This document shows positions 1 to 11,400 of a stretch of DNA of 64,000 nt, piece after piece (position 1 is the first letter of the stretch; each line of letters begins with the position of its first letter). The translations under genes were made by a program, and so were the position numbers. This DNA comes from Capsicum annuum (Eukaryota > Streptophyta > Magnoliopsida > Solanales > Solanaceae), in assembly GCF_002878395.1 (NCBI RefSeq), contig NC_061122.1, forward strand, positions 78,114,240 through 78,178,239, written 5' to 3'. The notes beneath the pieces were generated by a model. That model was given only the letters and a program-made list of their open reading frames with translations, ran no database searches and had not been told where the DNA came from.

Positions 1-660
1 TGAGTGTTGTAAACTCCCATTTTAGTGTAAAAAGGTTGATGGGGAATTCACTTTGCCCAATTTTCCATTCAGTTTTCAAAAATACAAAAAAAGTAAAAAA
101 ACCATCATAGGTGTGGAGGTTGGCATTTTAAAGATGATGATCTTCTCAAGAAGTAACTATTTTTCCTGGAACAATATTATTACAACTGTAAGTTTCACCA
201 TAAAATTAACGTTCCACAATTAATTAATCATTAACCACTAGCGGTTAATTAATTGCTTTTACAGTATAGGGCAATAGCTTTCCTTCTTTCATTTCTTTCT
301 AAAATTTTAAATTTTCCTACCCTCACATAGTATCATATCTTAGTTCTTAATTCTATTTTTGTGGTTCTTTTTAGGGTTATCATGGAATAAATCTTAAAAA
401 GTGATATGGTCCAACCTTAGGTGGACTAAGACTTTATACTTCTTATCCGAGGATAAGATTTGTTTACAATTGGTGTCCTGAAGGATTTATCCTTTGGTAG
501 AAATGTTACAGATGTGGTGTTTCATCGGGCAAGGTTGTGGCATGCATATTTTATGGATTGAGTTAATCTGTGGGCATAGTACAGAGATGAGTGGCAGCAC
601 TTTACTGCTAAACAAAGACAAAAAGGGATTTATTCATGCCTTCCCTAAATAGGGAGCTTT
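1..660. other. Unclassified AT-rich flank, no gene seen
   Basis: I see no open reading frame of note and no recognisable protein remnant on either strand. The only local structure is a small palindrome at 441-458, with 8-bp arms around a 2-base centre. This stretch is probably the sequence into which element O inserted, or older repeat remains. Confidence 0.4.
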
Positions 661-1345
661 TGATACAATCTGTATTAGCTCAAAGCATTTTACTAGAAGC
701 CAGTTTGAGAGCTTCAAATGATTGAAGGATTGTTCATATAGTTGGAGGTAATTGAAGTCATCTTCTTACAATCAAAAGGGTATCAGGTGATGGTGATTGC
801 ACCTACATTATATCAAGGGTCATTGAAGTAATTGAAGCAATGCAATATGAGGCCAAAAAGCCCCTATGAAGGGACATGCGCCCAAGGTGCACTAGATTTT
901 CCTTGGACCTACTCTAGAAGATCAAGAAAAGGTAAACAAAAGTCTCTAATACACTAGGGGTGTGCCTGGGGTGTTCCCCAACTTCCCTAAATTTGCCCCG
1001 AGTGTATGGTGTGGGACTTCTCTTGAAAATGGGTCACTTTTTGGCCCCAAATGTGTAATAAATAGCTCAATGCAATAAATACTTGAGAACCTAGGTTATT
1101 TTCTTAGTTTTTCTTGATTAGTGATGAACACTTCTTCTTTGAGAAACTGAGTTGGTGAACTTTTGTTGAATCTTGGTTTAGAAATGCATAGTTTAGAGGT
1201 TTATCATCTCCCCCTTGGTCATCGTTGGAGTTAGGTGTGATTTTAAGATTTTAATTACAGGTATTAGGGTTTAATATATCTTTTTATTTTTACTTCGTTC
1301 ATCTTATTTGTGTCTAAATAATTTTTATCTTGACTATCCCTTTAC
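661..1345 (+). repeat. 5' LTR of outer element O (limits approximate)
   Basis: From about 841 (TGCAATATGAGGCC) the sequence matches the two LTRs of element N at 38616 and 44015, including the block rich in AAAGCCCC and the CATGCGCCCAAGG block. Position 661 begins TGATACAATC, like the TGATACAAG start of N's LTRs, but the first 180 bases match poorly, so the start is uncertain. An AATAAATA promoter-like stretch lies near 1073-1080. The PBS follows downstream, as expected for a 5' LTR on the plus strand. No TSD can be checked because O's other end is not in the window. Confidence 0.5.
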
Positions 1346-1389
1346 TTTTTGTATCCATTTCCAGTTTTCATAATTTAATATTTATTATT

Positions 1390-1401
1390 TGGTATCAGAA
1401 C
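1390..1401 (+). other. Primer binding site of O
   Basis: TGGTATCAGAAC differs at one base from the common plant PBS TGGTATCAGAGC, which pairs with the 3' end of initiator tRNA-Met. As in N, it lies some tens of bases beyond the apparent LTR end rather than directly against it. Confidence 0.6.
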
Positions 1402-2694
1402 TAAGCTTGATTTTATTCCTACAAAGTGAATTTTGGGTCTAGTCATCTTGAAAAATTGTAAATCATAAAAAAATTTACTATTCACATTTCTATGGTTAGG
1501 TCAAATTTTGAGTCTTTGATTTTAGTGTTTTCTTGAGTTTATAGTGTTAGATTCTTGTTTCCTAAAACTACTAGAGTCTAAATATTGAATTTGAAGATTC
1601 TTGTATCCTAAAACTACTAGAGTTTAAATATTGAATTTGAGCTATATTAGATCTATATTGAAGATTCTATCATTATTGAAAGCGTGAATTTGAAGAAATT
1701 GGAAGTGGGTTGCAAAATCTAAAAATTTTGGAGAAGAATTTGAGTTTATTGATCTTTTGGATGTGTTAAGAAGGTTAAAATATGCTTGGATTCAAAATTT
1801 TATCGCATTCCAAGTAAAGGATAAAGAGTTGGAAAATCTTGTGTTCTTGGAGTTCTTGGGAAAATTTTTGATATCTTCAAGATGAATTTTTAGAAAATAT
1901 GGGTGTTTGATCAAACAAAGAGAAACAAAGTGTGCAAAAAGTGTTAGTACAAAGAACCTTCAAAGATCCAAGGAATATTCCAAATGAAGTGGACAAAGGG
2001 GGACCACTAGAGGGGTAAAATTGATACTCCATGTGAGCTGGGTGGATAAACTGCACTAGATCTATCCTTGGTCAACATTTGAGCTACTACATCATCCAAA
2101 AATCATCTCAAAATAGTGATATCCTCATCCTAGGTGTGCCTGTCCTATGCTAAGTCTGCTCAAGAGCTGCTAAAGTAGGTCGAGACAGCCCCACTTGCGC
2201 TTGGCATGCGCTAGGGATGCGCCCAAACTACCTTAGCTCCTCCCAAATGCACTTCAAATGCAACTCATCAACACATTTAAAAACTTTAATACTCCTTTTG
2301 TGCAGGTTTGATTCATCAAGTTTCATCTCTTGATTCATAAATTCAAACCATGATACTTAAATTACTCAACAACTAGTAATTTACCTACTAAGTTGGTTGA
2401 TTAGTTCAAGAGTCCAAATTCTTTCATTGTCCTACTCTTTAAAGCTTTTATTTTCTTTTTTTAGTTTGTTGTTTGTTCTCAATTTAAGTCCTTACACATT
2501 TTAGTCTTTCAAAGAAAAATCCAATTTGATCAAGAGTAGACTTGACACCTCGACTACTACATGGTGTATAAACTATTTTTCAACATTTGTTGCCCAAGTG
2601 GGAGGCATACAAAGGTGTGAAAAGTTGTGAGGTTAATTTATCTAATACTAACGTGATTTTTTGTTTTTTGTGAATGTATTTCTTCATAGTTACA
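1402..2694 (+). other. Untranslated leader of O
   Basis: This region lies between the PBS and the first gag ATG and has no coding potential I can recognise. It matches the leader of N (39138-40368) in patches, for example around 1480-1560 against 39240-39310. It ends in a T-rich stretch closing with TTCATAG at 2684-2690, just before the gag ATG, which looks like a 3' splice site. N's leader has a similar T-rich run ending in TTTGTAG. Confidence 0.5.
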
Positions 2695-3286
2695 ATGGAT
2701 ACGGAAGGTGAAACATCACAAAACCATGGATAATAATAACTCAAATGCTATGTTACCTTCCCTCAAAGCTTAATGCTATGGATAGTTGGATGGCATCGAT
2801 TGAAGGTAGTGTGTCTACAAAAGGTGGAAGGATGGATAACATGGAAGGTCGACTAAACTCCACCCTCTTCACTCCCCAAGACTGCCATGCTTCTTCTAGC
2901 GGATATGCTCAAAACACATCTGCTACCATTCCCCTAATAACCCTCCAACTAATGCATAATCCACCAAGACCAGCACAAGATCCCACTACCCAAATCACCA
3001 TATATCCATAAAACTAAAATCTCATTGACTACTCCAACCTTAATTCAGCCAAACATACCAAGAAAAACCTAGAAACCAAATACCCCAATCTTTACTAAAC
3101 CAAATTCTACCATTCCAAGCACCCCCTAATATTACCAACCTGTACAAATAGAGGATAAAGAGACGCATGAATAACAAGAGAAGTTTAGAGCATTCGATGA
3201 AGCTGACATATGGGTGGACGAAATAAAGGATAGACCAATGGTTCAAAGAGGTCAGGAAGGTTGTAGAGGAAGATTTGTTTTGGTAC
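2695..3286 (+). pseudogene. gag, N-terminal part, element O
   Basis: The ATG at 2695 follows the leader directly and opens a frame that stops after 12 codons. A 2745-3011 reading frame (88 residues) then carries a repeated pattern (MDSWMASIEGS, GGRMDNMEGRL) typical of the coiled N-terminus of plant gypsy Gag, followed by a proline- and threonine-rich stretch. The sequence is interrupted at 3287-3291 by element T1 and resumes at 38028. Gag would form the virus-like particle in the cytoplasm. The short stops show it is dead. Confidence 0.5.
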
Positions 3287-3291
3287 CTAAT
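3287..3291. repeat. Target-site duplication of T1, left copy
   Basis: CTAAT here is repeated exactly at 38023-38027, flanking T1. Ty3/gypsy integrases make 5-bp duplications. Confidence 0.85.
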
Positions 3292-5152
3292 TATAAGACC
3301 CCTCAAAATTTCTATCTTTTTATTTTTTACCCTTCCACGTGTGTAACATTCATTTTTGACCTTTATTATATTTAGGGGTGTTAAAAGGGTTTGTTGGGAA
3401 AGTTTTGGAATTTTTAGAAGGTTTTCAGGGTCATTTTGGTACCCTGAGGTATTTATGGTCTACGATATTAGCGTGACACAAAGGATAACCTCCGCGATAG
3501 AAGCGTGGCATGGAGACTAGACTCTATAATATTGGTGTACCATATTGTTGTGTTAAAAATGACCAGTTTTGTTTTTTCAATTGGGGTGAGGAATTTTGGT
3601 ATTTTTATTCCTTGTACTAATTATAAACATAAAATAACCCCATTCCCTTCAGCTTTCAATGATCAAATCATTCTCTTTCTCTCTCAAACACAAAACCCAA
3701 GAACATTTAAGGGTTTTATAGTGAATTCAACATCTGAGCTATAAACTTTAAATTGTTTTCAATTCCATTGTGGAATTTATTTACTCATTCTCTATGTGGT
3801 TTAAATTGATGGGTTTGAAATTGGGTTGAGGGGCTTCGATTGGTATCACTTGAATTAGTTTTCCTATACTTTAAATTGATGATTTATTCTTTGAATTTAT
3901 TATTTTTGGATGGAATGGGTGCATTGATATAGGAATGGGAATGAGGAACATGGGTTTCCCCAAATTGATAACATTTTTGCATGGTAATGGCATTAACCCA
4001 ACTAGTTTATGAATTTGGTTTTTAAACATGGATAATTCCATAATTCAACTTACTTATGAACCTATTCATTGTATTAATGGATAATTGGTTAAAATAGAAT
4101 TGAAAGGCCCTTGTTTGCCATGGTTTGGATTTTAAAATTGAACTTAGGAGTCTAATAGTTTTATGGATGGATTTTTCATGATTATAATATCTTGCAAACA
4201 TAATTGGTATGATGATAAAAAGTGGTAAATAATGTAATATAAGGCTCCTGGGTTAATGGTTGGGTTTATGTGCAAATTATTTTAATTTGGGCTTAAAGGG
4301 AATTATGTAGCTCACCGTAAAAGGTGTAGTCTCGAGATGACTAACACTGGAAAACATGTTTGCCGGAGTAGGGGTATATATGATCATGTTCTTGGTTCAC
4401 ACATTATATTTTAGGATGAATAAATCCTTGGTGTATTTATCCCTTCCCTCAGATTCCTTGGTTCATACGGCTAACACGTACTAGGGCCCTTTCAGTAGGG
4501 GAGCTGAACTCATATCGCCTGTGGGTGCCTCTAGGATAGAGAGAGCTACACATTTTAGGTTAATGGTTTAAAATCCTATGTTCATGACCTTTTAACCTAT
4601 CCAAAATCCTATATATGTATATATAAATTTTATACATGTGGTTTTTACTAATTTTTAGCATTGGCTTAATTTTACCACTTTCCCTGAGTTACATGGTAGT
4701 GCTTATCCCACTTACCATCTATAGATTCTACATCATTTCATTATGTAGGGTACAAAGGGTGTTTGGTTGCTCTTATGCAATGTTAGGTGGTTTGGTACAT
4801 TTCTTGAGTTACTATGAAGTAGTGAGCCTTCATCTTTTTGAATACTCGATCATTTCATCTATTCTCTTTGTTTCTTAGCATTTTATTTTGGATTCCTTTT
4901 GGTCATGGTCAGGTGCATGTGTCCACCTATTTGGCATTTTTGGTTTTAGACACTTTCATTGATAAGCTTGGTTGGATGTTGTCAATGATTCATAGAGTTT
5001 ACATTTTACTATTTATTCCTTTTATAATTATTTTTGTTAGCTTCTATTGCATTCTTTTATTACATTTTGGATATTAGGCTAAGAGGGTGGTCTTCAACTT
5101 ATGGAGGTCTTGAGATACCCGTCATGATTAGGCCTTGGTTTGGGTTGTTACA
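3292..5152 (+). repeat. T1 5' LTR (1861 bp)
   Basis: It starts TATAAGACCCC and ends GGTTGTTACA directly before the PBS. It matches the split 3' LTR along its length (for example 3843-3930 against 36719-36805). A TATA-like AATTATAAAC lies near 3619-3628, followed by a pyrimidine-rich stretch with TCTCTTTCTCTCTC, a reasonable promoter and start region. The short open reading frames inside it have no known protein resemblance. The 22-base block at 4480-4501 also occurs inverted in the LTRs of element M. Confidence 0.85.
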
Positions 5153-5156
5153 AGCT

Positions 5157-5168
5157 TGGTATCAGAGC
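5157..5168 (+). other. Primer binding site of T1
   Basis: TGGTATCAGAGC starts 4 bases after the 5' LTR and is the standard PBS complementary to the 3' end of plant initiator tRNA-Met. Confidence 0.85.
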
Positions 5169-5362
5169 ATGGCTCAAGGTCTTTCAGTGTCCACAAAGCC
5201 ATGTTGAGTAGATTCTCATTTATGGGTGTTTAGCGTTCCACACTTATAAGGGGGAGGCTATGAGGAATATAGGAATATTTCCCTTTCTTTTGTTCTATTT
5301 TGGGTTTTAGAGTCAGTTATCTTGAAACCTCTCTAACTCTTGTCTTACTCGCATTTAAGATC

Positions 5363-6600
5363 ATGCCTTCTCAAAGATCTGATGATTGTAGGAACTTTGC
5401 TAGACCCTATATCCTACCTGAGGAATATATGGTGGGAAAATTCCCTATTTATGGAGTGCAGACCCAGTCTAAGGTCCCTACTCCTGATTTTACAACCCCT
5501 CATTGAGTTCCACTAGTCCCTACTATTCTTCCCCAAACATCCTAAGCAGGTGACACTAATGGCCAGTCAACTCAATAACATATCTCTAATGTAAAGTTCC
5601 ATTAGTCTATTCATATACTTACTTAATTTGTTGCCTCATAATCTCATCAGTCTGATCATGTTAGTTCTATTGCTCATTTATCTAAGATCACTCCGATTGT
5701 CTAGTTTATGAAGTTGAATTCCCTAGCCTTTATAAGCTCTAAGGTTAGGGAGAATCCTCAAGGGTTTATTGTTGAGATAGAGAAGATTTTATTGTTTATA
5801 CATAATACTAATTTAGAAGGAGTGTAGTTTGCTTCTTATTAGTGAAAGATATGGATTATCAATGGTATAAGGAATGGGAAGCGATGAGGGGTGACGATGC
5901 TAAACAGGCAGTATGGGATGACTTTTTAGGGGCCTTTCTTGATCACTTATTTTCTCAAAAATTAAGGGTAGCTAAGGATGAAGAGTTTGTAAATTTGTAG
6001 CATGGTAAGATGAGCTTGAAGGAGTATGACCTAAAATTACAACAGTTGTCCTGTTATGCTATGGAGTTAGTGGCGAACATAAGGTCCAATGAGGAAGTTT
6101 GCTTCTTGTCTATCCCTTGAGTTAGTATTAGAGTGTAAGGTTGTGATGTTGAACAATAATATAGATATCTCTAGGTTGATGGTTTATATAAAGCAGGTAG
6201 AGGGTAAAAAAAATAAAAAAGTAAAGATAGAAAAGAGGCAGAACAAGGAGTTTAGGTATTCAGAGAAGGGTACAAATCAACAGAATAGTAGGAGAGATAG
6301 TGAATAGTGGACTAAGAAGAATATTTGGGAAAATTCATATTCGATAGTTATTGCTCCTTATCCTAAGCCTTCTGGTGAGCATCATTTTTGTCTAGCAGTG
6401 ATCCTAAAATACAGGGTGCCTAGTCTTATATTATTCAGGCTAAATCAGCCCCCAATATATCCTCTGTGCCATTTTTGTGGGCATCTTCATTATGGATATT
6501 ATGAGGAGGGAAGGAAAATGTTTTTCAATTGTGGTCATCTTGGTTATCTGTAGAGAAATTTTCCTATAGCCAAAGTTGCCACTAGAGCTATGAGGTTCTA
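5363..6600 (+). pseudogene. T1 gag
   Basis: The ATG at 5363 opens MPSQRSDD, in the position where Tekay Gag begins. The capsid-like retrotransposon gag region is readable in pieces at about 5860-6110 (WDDFLGAFLDHLFSQKLR, then a stop, then KMSLKEYDLKLQQLS). A damaged zinc knuckle lies at about 6470-6560 (FNCGHLGYL). A lysine-rich linker sits at 6089-6307. Gag would build the cytoplasmic particle and bind RNA. There are several in-frame stops and frameshifts, so no full protein can be made. Confidence 0.75.
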
Positions 6601-6689
6601 GTTGCCACTTCTTTAGCTCTGATACCTAAGGGAGCCACTACACGTATTGGCACTAGTCGAATCATCTCTATGAACTTGCTACTTGTTAG

Positions 6690-7200
6690 GAGCCTGAGGT
6701 ATCTCTAGATATTATTATTTGTATATTATAACTCTTCTCTCATTATGTTTATTATTTTCTTGATCTGAGTTCTACCCTATTTTATGTGACCATTTATGTA
6801 GCTGTACACTTTAGTTTTGGTCTTAAAAATATTTTCAACCCTTTTTTTGATTCTACTCTGGTGGGTAATTCTATCGTGGCTAAAAAAATCTATAGGATTG
6901 TGTGGTGTCCATCTTTCATAAGGAGATATTGGTGGATTTGATAGAGCTTGGCATGGTAGAATTTAATGTTATACTGGGGATAGATTAGATCCATCCGTGT
7001 TATGCTTCTCAAGATTGTTGGACCCAGAAAGTTAGTTTCTATTTTCCAAATAAACCAGTGATTGATTGAGAGTGGAGTTTCTTAGTACCAAAAGGGAGGT
7101 TTATTTCCTATATTAGAGCTCTGAAGTTGATTTCTAAAGGGTGTCTAAATCATTTGGTTTGGGTTAAGGATTCTAATTCTGAAAGTCCTTCTTTGTAATT
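6690..7200 (+). pseudogene. T1 aspartic protease region
   Basis: At about 6747-6783 the frame reads FLDLSSTLFYVT, matching the family's catalytic loop (D-[PST]-G-[ST]-T-x-S-Y-V-T). The aspartate is kept but the glycine is replaced. Downstream, GNSIVAKKIYR and the later leucine-rich remnants fit the rest of the retropepsin and the linker to RT, with stops between them. The enzyme would process the Gag-Pol precursor inside the particle; this copy cannot. Confidence 0.6.
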
Positions 7201-7326
7201 TGTCCTTGTGGTTGGTAAATTTCTTAAATTTTATCTCGATGATCTTGTAAGAATTCCTCCCTAAAGAGAAATAGATTTTGGGATTCATCTTCTACTGGAT
7301 ATTTATCCCATTTTAATTTCTCTACA

Positions 7327-8070
7327 TATGATGGCTCCAACTGAATTAAAGGAGCTAAAGAAGCAATTAAAGGATCTTCTTAATAAAGGTTTCATTAGTC
7401 CTAGTGTTTCTTCATTGGTTGATCCTATATTTTGGTGTGAAAGAAAAATGGGTCTCTTCGAATGTGTATATATTGTCGTCATTTAAAAAAGGTTACTATG
7501 AAGAATAAGTACCCTCTATATAGGATTGATGATCTTTTCGACCAACTTTAGGGTGATAGGTATTTCTCAAAGATTGGTCTTCTTTCGGGCTATCATCAGT
7601 TGAAAATTAGGAAGGTTAATAATTCTAAAACTGCTTTCCATGCCCAGTATGGCCATTATAAGTTCCTAGTTTTGTCATTTGGGTTGACTAATTCTTCAAC
7701 TGCTTTTATGGATCTTATGAACCAGGTTTTCAGGTAGTTTTTGGATTTTTTATAATAGTTTTCATTGATTAAATCTTGGTATACTCTTGAGGATCATGCT
7801 AATCACCTCTAAATTGCACTATAGAGTATTACGGATAAGCAAATGTATACTAAATTTTCTAAGTGTGAGTTCTAGCTGAATGTGAGATATTTCTTGGGCA
7901 TGTTATTTTTATTGAGGGGATCAAGGTGGATCAAGAAAAGTTAAGGCAGTTAAGAAGTGACCTAGACCCATGACTCCAACTGATATTAGGAGCTTTTTGG
8001 GCTTGGTTGGGTATTATAAAAGGTTTATGGAGAGTTTTTCTTCTATTGTTGCTCCGTTGACAATGTTGAC
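7327..8070 (+). pseudogene. T1 reverse transcriptase
   Basis: The order of RT blocks is clear: MMAPTELKELKKQLKDLL and KGFISPS at 7327-7400, [17 protein letters not shown] at about 7567-7615 (the catalytic Asp of FSKIDL is Gly), [20 protein letters not shown] at 7630-7685, and [10 protein letters not shown] at 7704-7733. At about 7760-7775 the catalytic Ile-Asp-Asp box reads Ile-Asp-stop, so two catalytic aspartates are lost. The thumb region with SKCEF and FLGHVI follows. The enzyme would copy element RNA into DNA, primed by the tRNA at the PBS. Confidence 0.8.
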
Positions 8071-8078
8071 ATAGAAAA

Positions 8079-8560
8079 ATGTTAAGTTTTTATGGTATGA
8101 TGACTATGAGGATTGACAAGTTGAAGGATAAGTTGACTTTTGCGCCAGTTTTAACCCTGCCCGAGGGTACTGAGGGGTTTATTGTGTATTTTGATGCATC
8201 ACATGTGAGACTAGTTTTTGGTTTGATGCAGCATGGTAAGGTAGTAAACTATGCTTCTTGGCAGCTTATGGTTCATGAGAGGAATTATCTGACCCACAAA
8301 TTAGAGCTAATGGTTATGATTTTTGCTTTGAAAATTTTGAACCAGTATCTATATATGGTTCATGTGGATAATTATTCAGATTAAAAGAGCTTGCAGTATT
8401 TATTTACTCAGAAGGAATTGAATCTCAAGCAAAGGAGGTGGCTTGAATTTCTTATTGATTATGACATAAGCCTTCATGACCATCTAGGTAAATCTAATGT
8501 TGTTGATGATGCTCTTAGTAGGTCGTCTATGGGGATCTTGTCTCATATTAATGAGGCAAA
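8079..8560 (+). pseudogene. T1 RNase H
   Basis: Two adjacent reading frames (8079-8384, 8391-8729) cover the RNase H fold: VYFDASHVRLVFGLMQHGK with the first catalytic Asp in FDAS, then LELMVMIFALK with the Glu, then HVDNYSD with the second Asp, then a stop in place of the residue before [26 protein letters not shown] at about 8484-8525 carries the last Asp. The domain removes RNA from the hybrid during reverse transcription. It follows RT directly, as usual. Confidence 0.8.
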
Positions 8561-9720
8561 AAAAAGATTGGTGAAGGATATTCACAGGCTGGCTAACATA
8601 GGAGTTCATTTTTTTTATCATGATGATGGGGGTGTGATTATTCAAGAAGTGGTTAAATCGTTTCTTAGGGCTGAGGTAAAGGAGAAGCAGCTTACGAGCC
8701 CATACTTATGTAGATTAAGGATGATGTAGACCAGGAAAAGGTTATGGCTTTCGAGACTGAGGGAGATGACATCTTGAGATATCAAGGAAGGTTATGTGTT
8801 CCAGATATTGATGGTCCATGAGAAAGTAATTTGAGGGAGGCTCATAAGTCAAGGTATATGGTTTATCCTAGTTCAACAAAGATGTACCATGACGTAAGAA
8901 AATCTATGGTAGAATAATATGAAAAGAGATGTGGCAAATTTTGTTTTTAAGTGGATAGTTTGTTAGCAAGTTAAGGTTGAACATTTGAGGCATTTCTCAA
9001 GAGATAGAGTTACCTATGTGGAAGTGGGAGATGCTTAATATGGGTTTCATTATGGGTCTTCCATGGTCTCACAATTAGTATGTTTTTATTAGGTCATTAT
9101 GGATAGAATGACTAAGTCTGCTCACTTCTTGCCAGTAAGGACTAATTACTTAGGAGAGAATTATGTTAAGTTGTTCATTCAGGATATTGTAAATTTGCAT
9201 GGAGCGCCTGTATCTATTATTTCAGACCAAGGTATGCAGTTCTCTTCTCACTTCTATTATTCATTTCAGAAAGGTTTAGGTACACAAGTGAACCTTAGCG
9301 CTGCTTTCCACCCTTAAACGGATAGATAAGTGGAATGGTCTATCCATACTTTGGATGACATGATAAGGGACTGTGTGATTGATTTTAAAGGAAGTTGGGT
9401 TGACTATTTACCTCTCATTGAGTTTGCACACAATAATAGTTACCATTCTAGTATTCATATATCTTCTTTCGAGGCTCTTTACGGTAGAAGCTGTAGGTCT
9501 TCTAATGTTTGGCTTGAGATCGGTGATACTAGGTTGTTTTGTCCTGAGTTGGTTCAGCAAGCCATGGACAAGGTGAAAATAATTAGAGAAAGACTTAAGA
9601 CTGCTCAAAATTTCCAAAAGTCTTATGTGGATTTGAGGAAAAGGGAGTTGGAGTTTGAGGTTAATGATTAGGGAAGCTCATTTCCCATTATATTGGCCCA
9701 TATAAGATTGTGTAAAGGAT
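8561..9720 (+). pseudogene. T1 integrase, zinc-binding and catalytic core
   Basis: The zinc-binding region is heavily decayed (8780-8990). The core is readable at 9099-9317: DRMTKSAHFLPVRTNYLG with the first Asp, and SIISDQGMQFSSHF with the second. A stop then falls in HP-TDR-VEW, whose Glu would be the third catalytic residue (about 9330). The C-terminal part runs 9330-9671 (PLIEFAHNNSYHSSIH, FEALYGRSCRSS, KVKIIRERLKTAQNFQKSY). Integrase would insert the cDNA with a 5-bp stagger. Two stops and a frameshift at 9670 inactivate it. Confidence 0.8.
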
Positions 9721-9756
9721 TAGCAATGTCATTTATGAGTTAGATTTGTTGCAAGT

Positions 9757-10041
9757 GTGTCTTTTATTCATCCTGTATTCCGTGTGTCTATGATTAAAAA
9801 GTTTGTGGGTGAACCTTCTTTAATTTTGCCTATTGATAATGTTTGTGTTACGAATTCCTTTTCCAATGAGGAGGTACTTAAGATACTGGATAGGAAAGTT
9901 CATAGATTAAGGACAAAGAATGTAGCTTCGATGAAAGTCCTTAGGAGAAATCAAAAGGTGGAAAAAACTACATGGAAAGCTGAGGAAGATACGAAGGGTA
10001 AGTACCTATTCTTGTTCCCCATGTTGGACGAAAATGCTTGA
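9757..10041 (+). pseudogene. T1 integrase C-terminus with chromodomain
   Basis: SFIHPVFRVSMIKKFVGEPS is the conserved tail of chromoviral integrases. It is followed by NEEVLKILDRKVHRLRTKNV and MKVLRRNQKVEKTTWKAEED, a chromodomain of about 50 residues (residues 48-80 of this frame). In chromoviruses this domain reads histone marks and steers insertion to heterochromatin. The frame ends in a natural-looking stop at 10039-10041, about 100 bases before the PPT. Confidence 0.85.
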
Positions 10042-10140
10042 GTATGAATTTTGTTCCCTTTCAAATTTGTAATTTAATTCTGATGTATTCTTTCTATTGC
10101 CAAGCTAAAAGTTTCCTAACTTCTCATTCGGTAAAGAAGG

Positions 10141-10164
10141 ATCCTGGGGAGGGGGGGGGGGGGA
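10141..10164 (+). other. Polypurine tract of T1
   Basis: A purine run with four G, one A and then 13 consecutive G (10151-10163) lies directly before the 3' LTR start at 10165. It would prime plus-strand DNA. The G13 run is long for a PPT and could form a G-quadruplex or reflect slippage. Confidence 0.75.
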
Positions 10165-10762
10165 TTTAAGACCCCGAAAAATTTTAACCATTTTTTTGAC
10201 CCTCCCGCATGCATAATGCCAATTTTTGACTTGAAATTTATTTAGAGATGTTAAAAGGATGTGTTAGAAAAGTACTAGAATTTTTGGAAGGTGTTCGGGG
10301 TCATTTTTGAATACCAAGGCAGTGAGGACCTGGGATATTGGCGTGTCACGGAGGATAACCTCTGCGACAACAGCGTGGAAAAGAGGCTAGCCTCCATGAT
10401 ATTGGCATGCCACACTTTCGTGTTAAAAAGGCCCAGTTTTGTTTTTTTCACTTAAGGTGAGGGGATTTTGGTCTTTTTACCCCTTGTACTACCTTTAAAC
10501 AAAAAATAACTGTATTTCCTTTAGTTTTAACAGATTAAATCATTCTCTTTCTCTATCAAACTTAAAACTCATGAACATTCAAAGGTTTTATTATGAATTA
10601 ATCATTCGGGCTCCAAACTTCGAATTGTTTTCAATTCCTTGTGTAATTTAGGCATGTATCTCATTCTCTTAAATAAATTTTACATTGTGGCATTTATTTA
10701 CTCATTATTGATGTGGTTTAAATTGATGGGTTTGAAATAAGGTTGAGGTGTTTTGATGGGTA
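10165..10762 (+). repeat. T1 3' LTR, left part
   Basis: It begins TTTAAGACCCCG and matches the 5' LTR from 3292 to about 3842. It is broken at 10762 by element M and resumes at 36719. Confidence 0.85.
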
Positions 10763-10907
10763 TGATGCGGCCCGATTGGGGGACTTGTCGTAATGGGCTT
10801 CCCCAATCTGACCAGGACTATATACCACCCCAGTTACCCAACCCAACCTCCAACCACCTGCCCTGAGTTGGATCAGTTTCAATTATGTTGTAAGATAGTA
10901 CAACAAC
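10763..10907 (-). repeat. LTR-C of M, left piece (U5 end)
   Basis: It begins TGATGCGGCCCGATTGGGGG, matching the U5 end of LTR-B at 34294 and LTR-A at 27334. It is interrupted at 10908 by solo LTR S. Confidence 0.85.
10903..10907. repeat. TSD of S, left copy
   Basis: ACAAC, repeated exactly at 13613-13617. Confidence 0.9.
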
Positions 10908-11289
10908 TGCAATACCCGTACTTTTCCTACCTTAAATTTTTTCCCCAGGAATGTTAGAAGCTTTCTTTGAAAGATGAATCCACATTCATAGATGTGGTAT
11001 TTTCAACGTTTACACTTTTTCCATATGGGAAATTCCATAAGCTTTCCATCAATACCAAATTCGCCCAAATCCGACACCTGGGCGAAGAGTTAAAGCCTTT
11101 TTAGTGAGACAATGTATCACCTGAGCCATCAGCGCATCCCATAGCCGGCTTAAATGGAAATTGTCAATTTCCAGTGTTGCTCCGCGATAGTGACGCATTG
11201 CGCCAAACTTGCCGGTCTAAAACAAGGTGGCAACGCATTAGCTCCGCATCGCGCCACCATGCAGATTCCTAATTGTCTAGTTCCAGTGA

Positions 11290-11319
11290 CTTGGCGCGAT
11301 ACTGGTGCATCGCGCCAAG
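11290..11319. repeat. Perfect inverted repeat in U3 of S
   Basis: Two 11-bp arms (CTTGGCGCGAT and its exact complement) flank an 8-base loop. Related GCGCCA/TGGCGC words occur at about 11190-11275, all upstream of the putative TATA box. They may be binding sites or a cruciform-forming element. Confidence 0.75.
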
Positions 11320-11390
11320 AATGAAAATCGGGAAATTTTCACGAGAATTAGAATACGTGTCCTAGGGTTAAAAGTGTCAATTTCCCTACC

Positions 11391-11400
11391 CTATATACTC
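11391..11400 (+). promoter_or_regulatory. Putative TATA box of S
   Basis: CTATATACTC is followed within 20-40 bases by a C/T- and A-rich stretch (TATTCTCTCA). The position after the GC-rich repeats fits a U3/R border. Confidence 0.4.
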
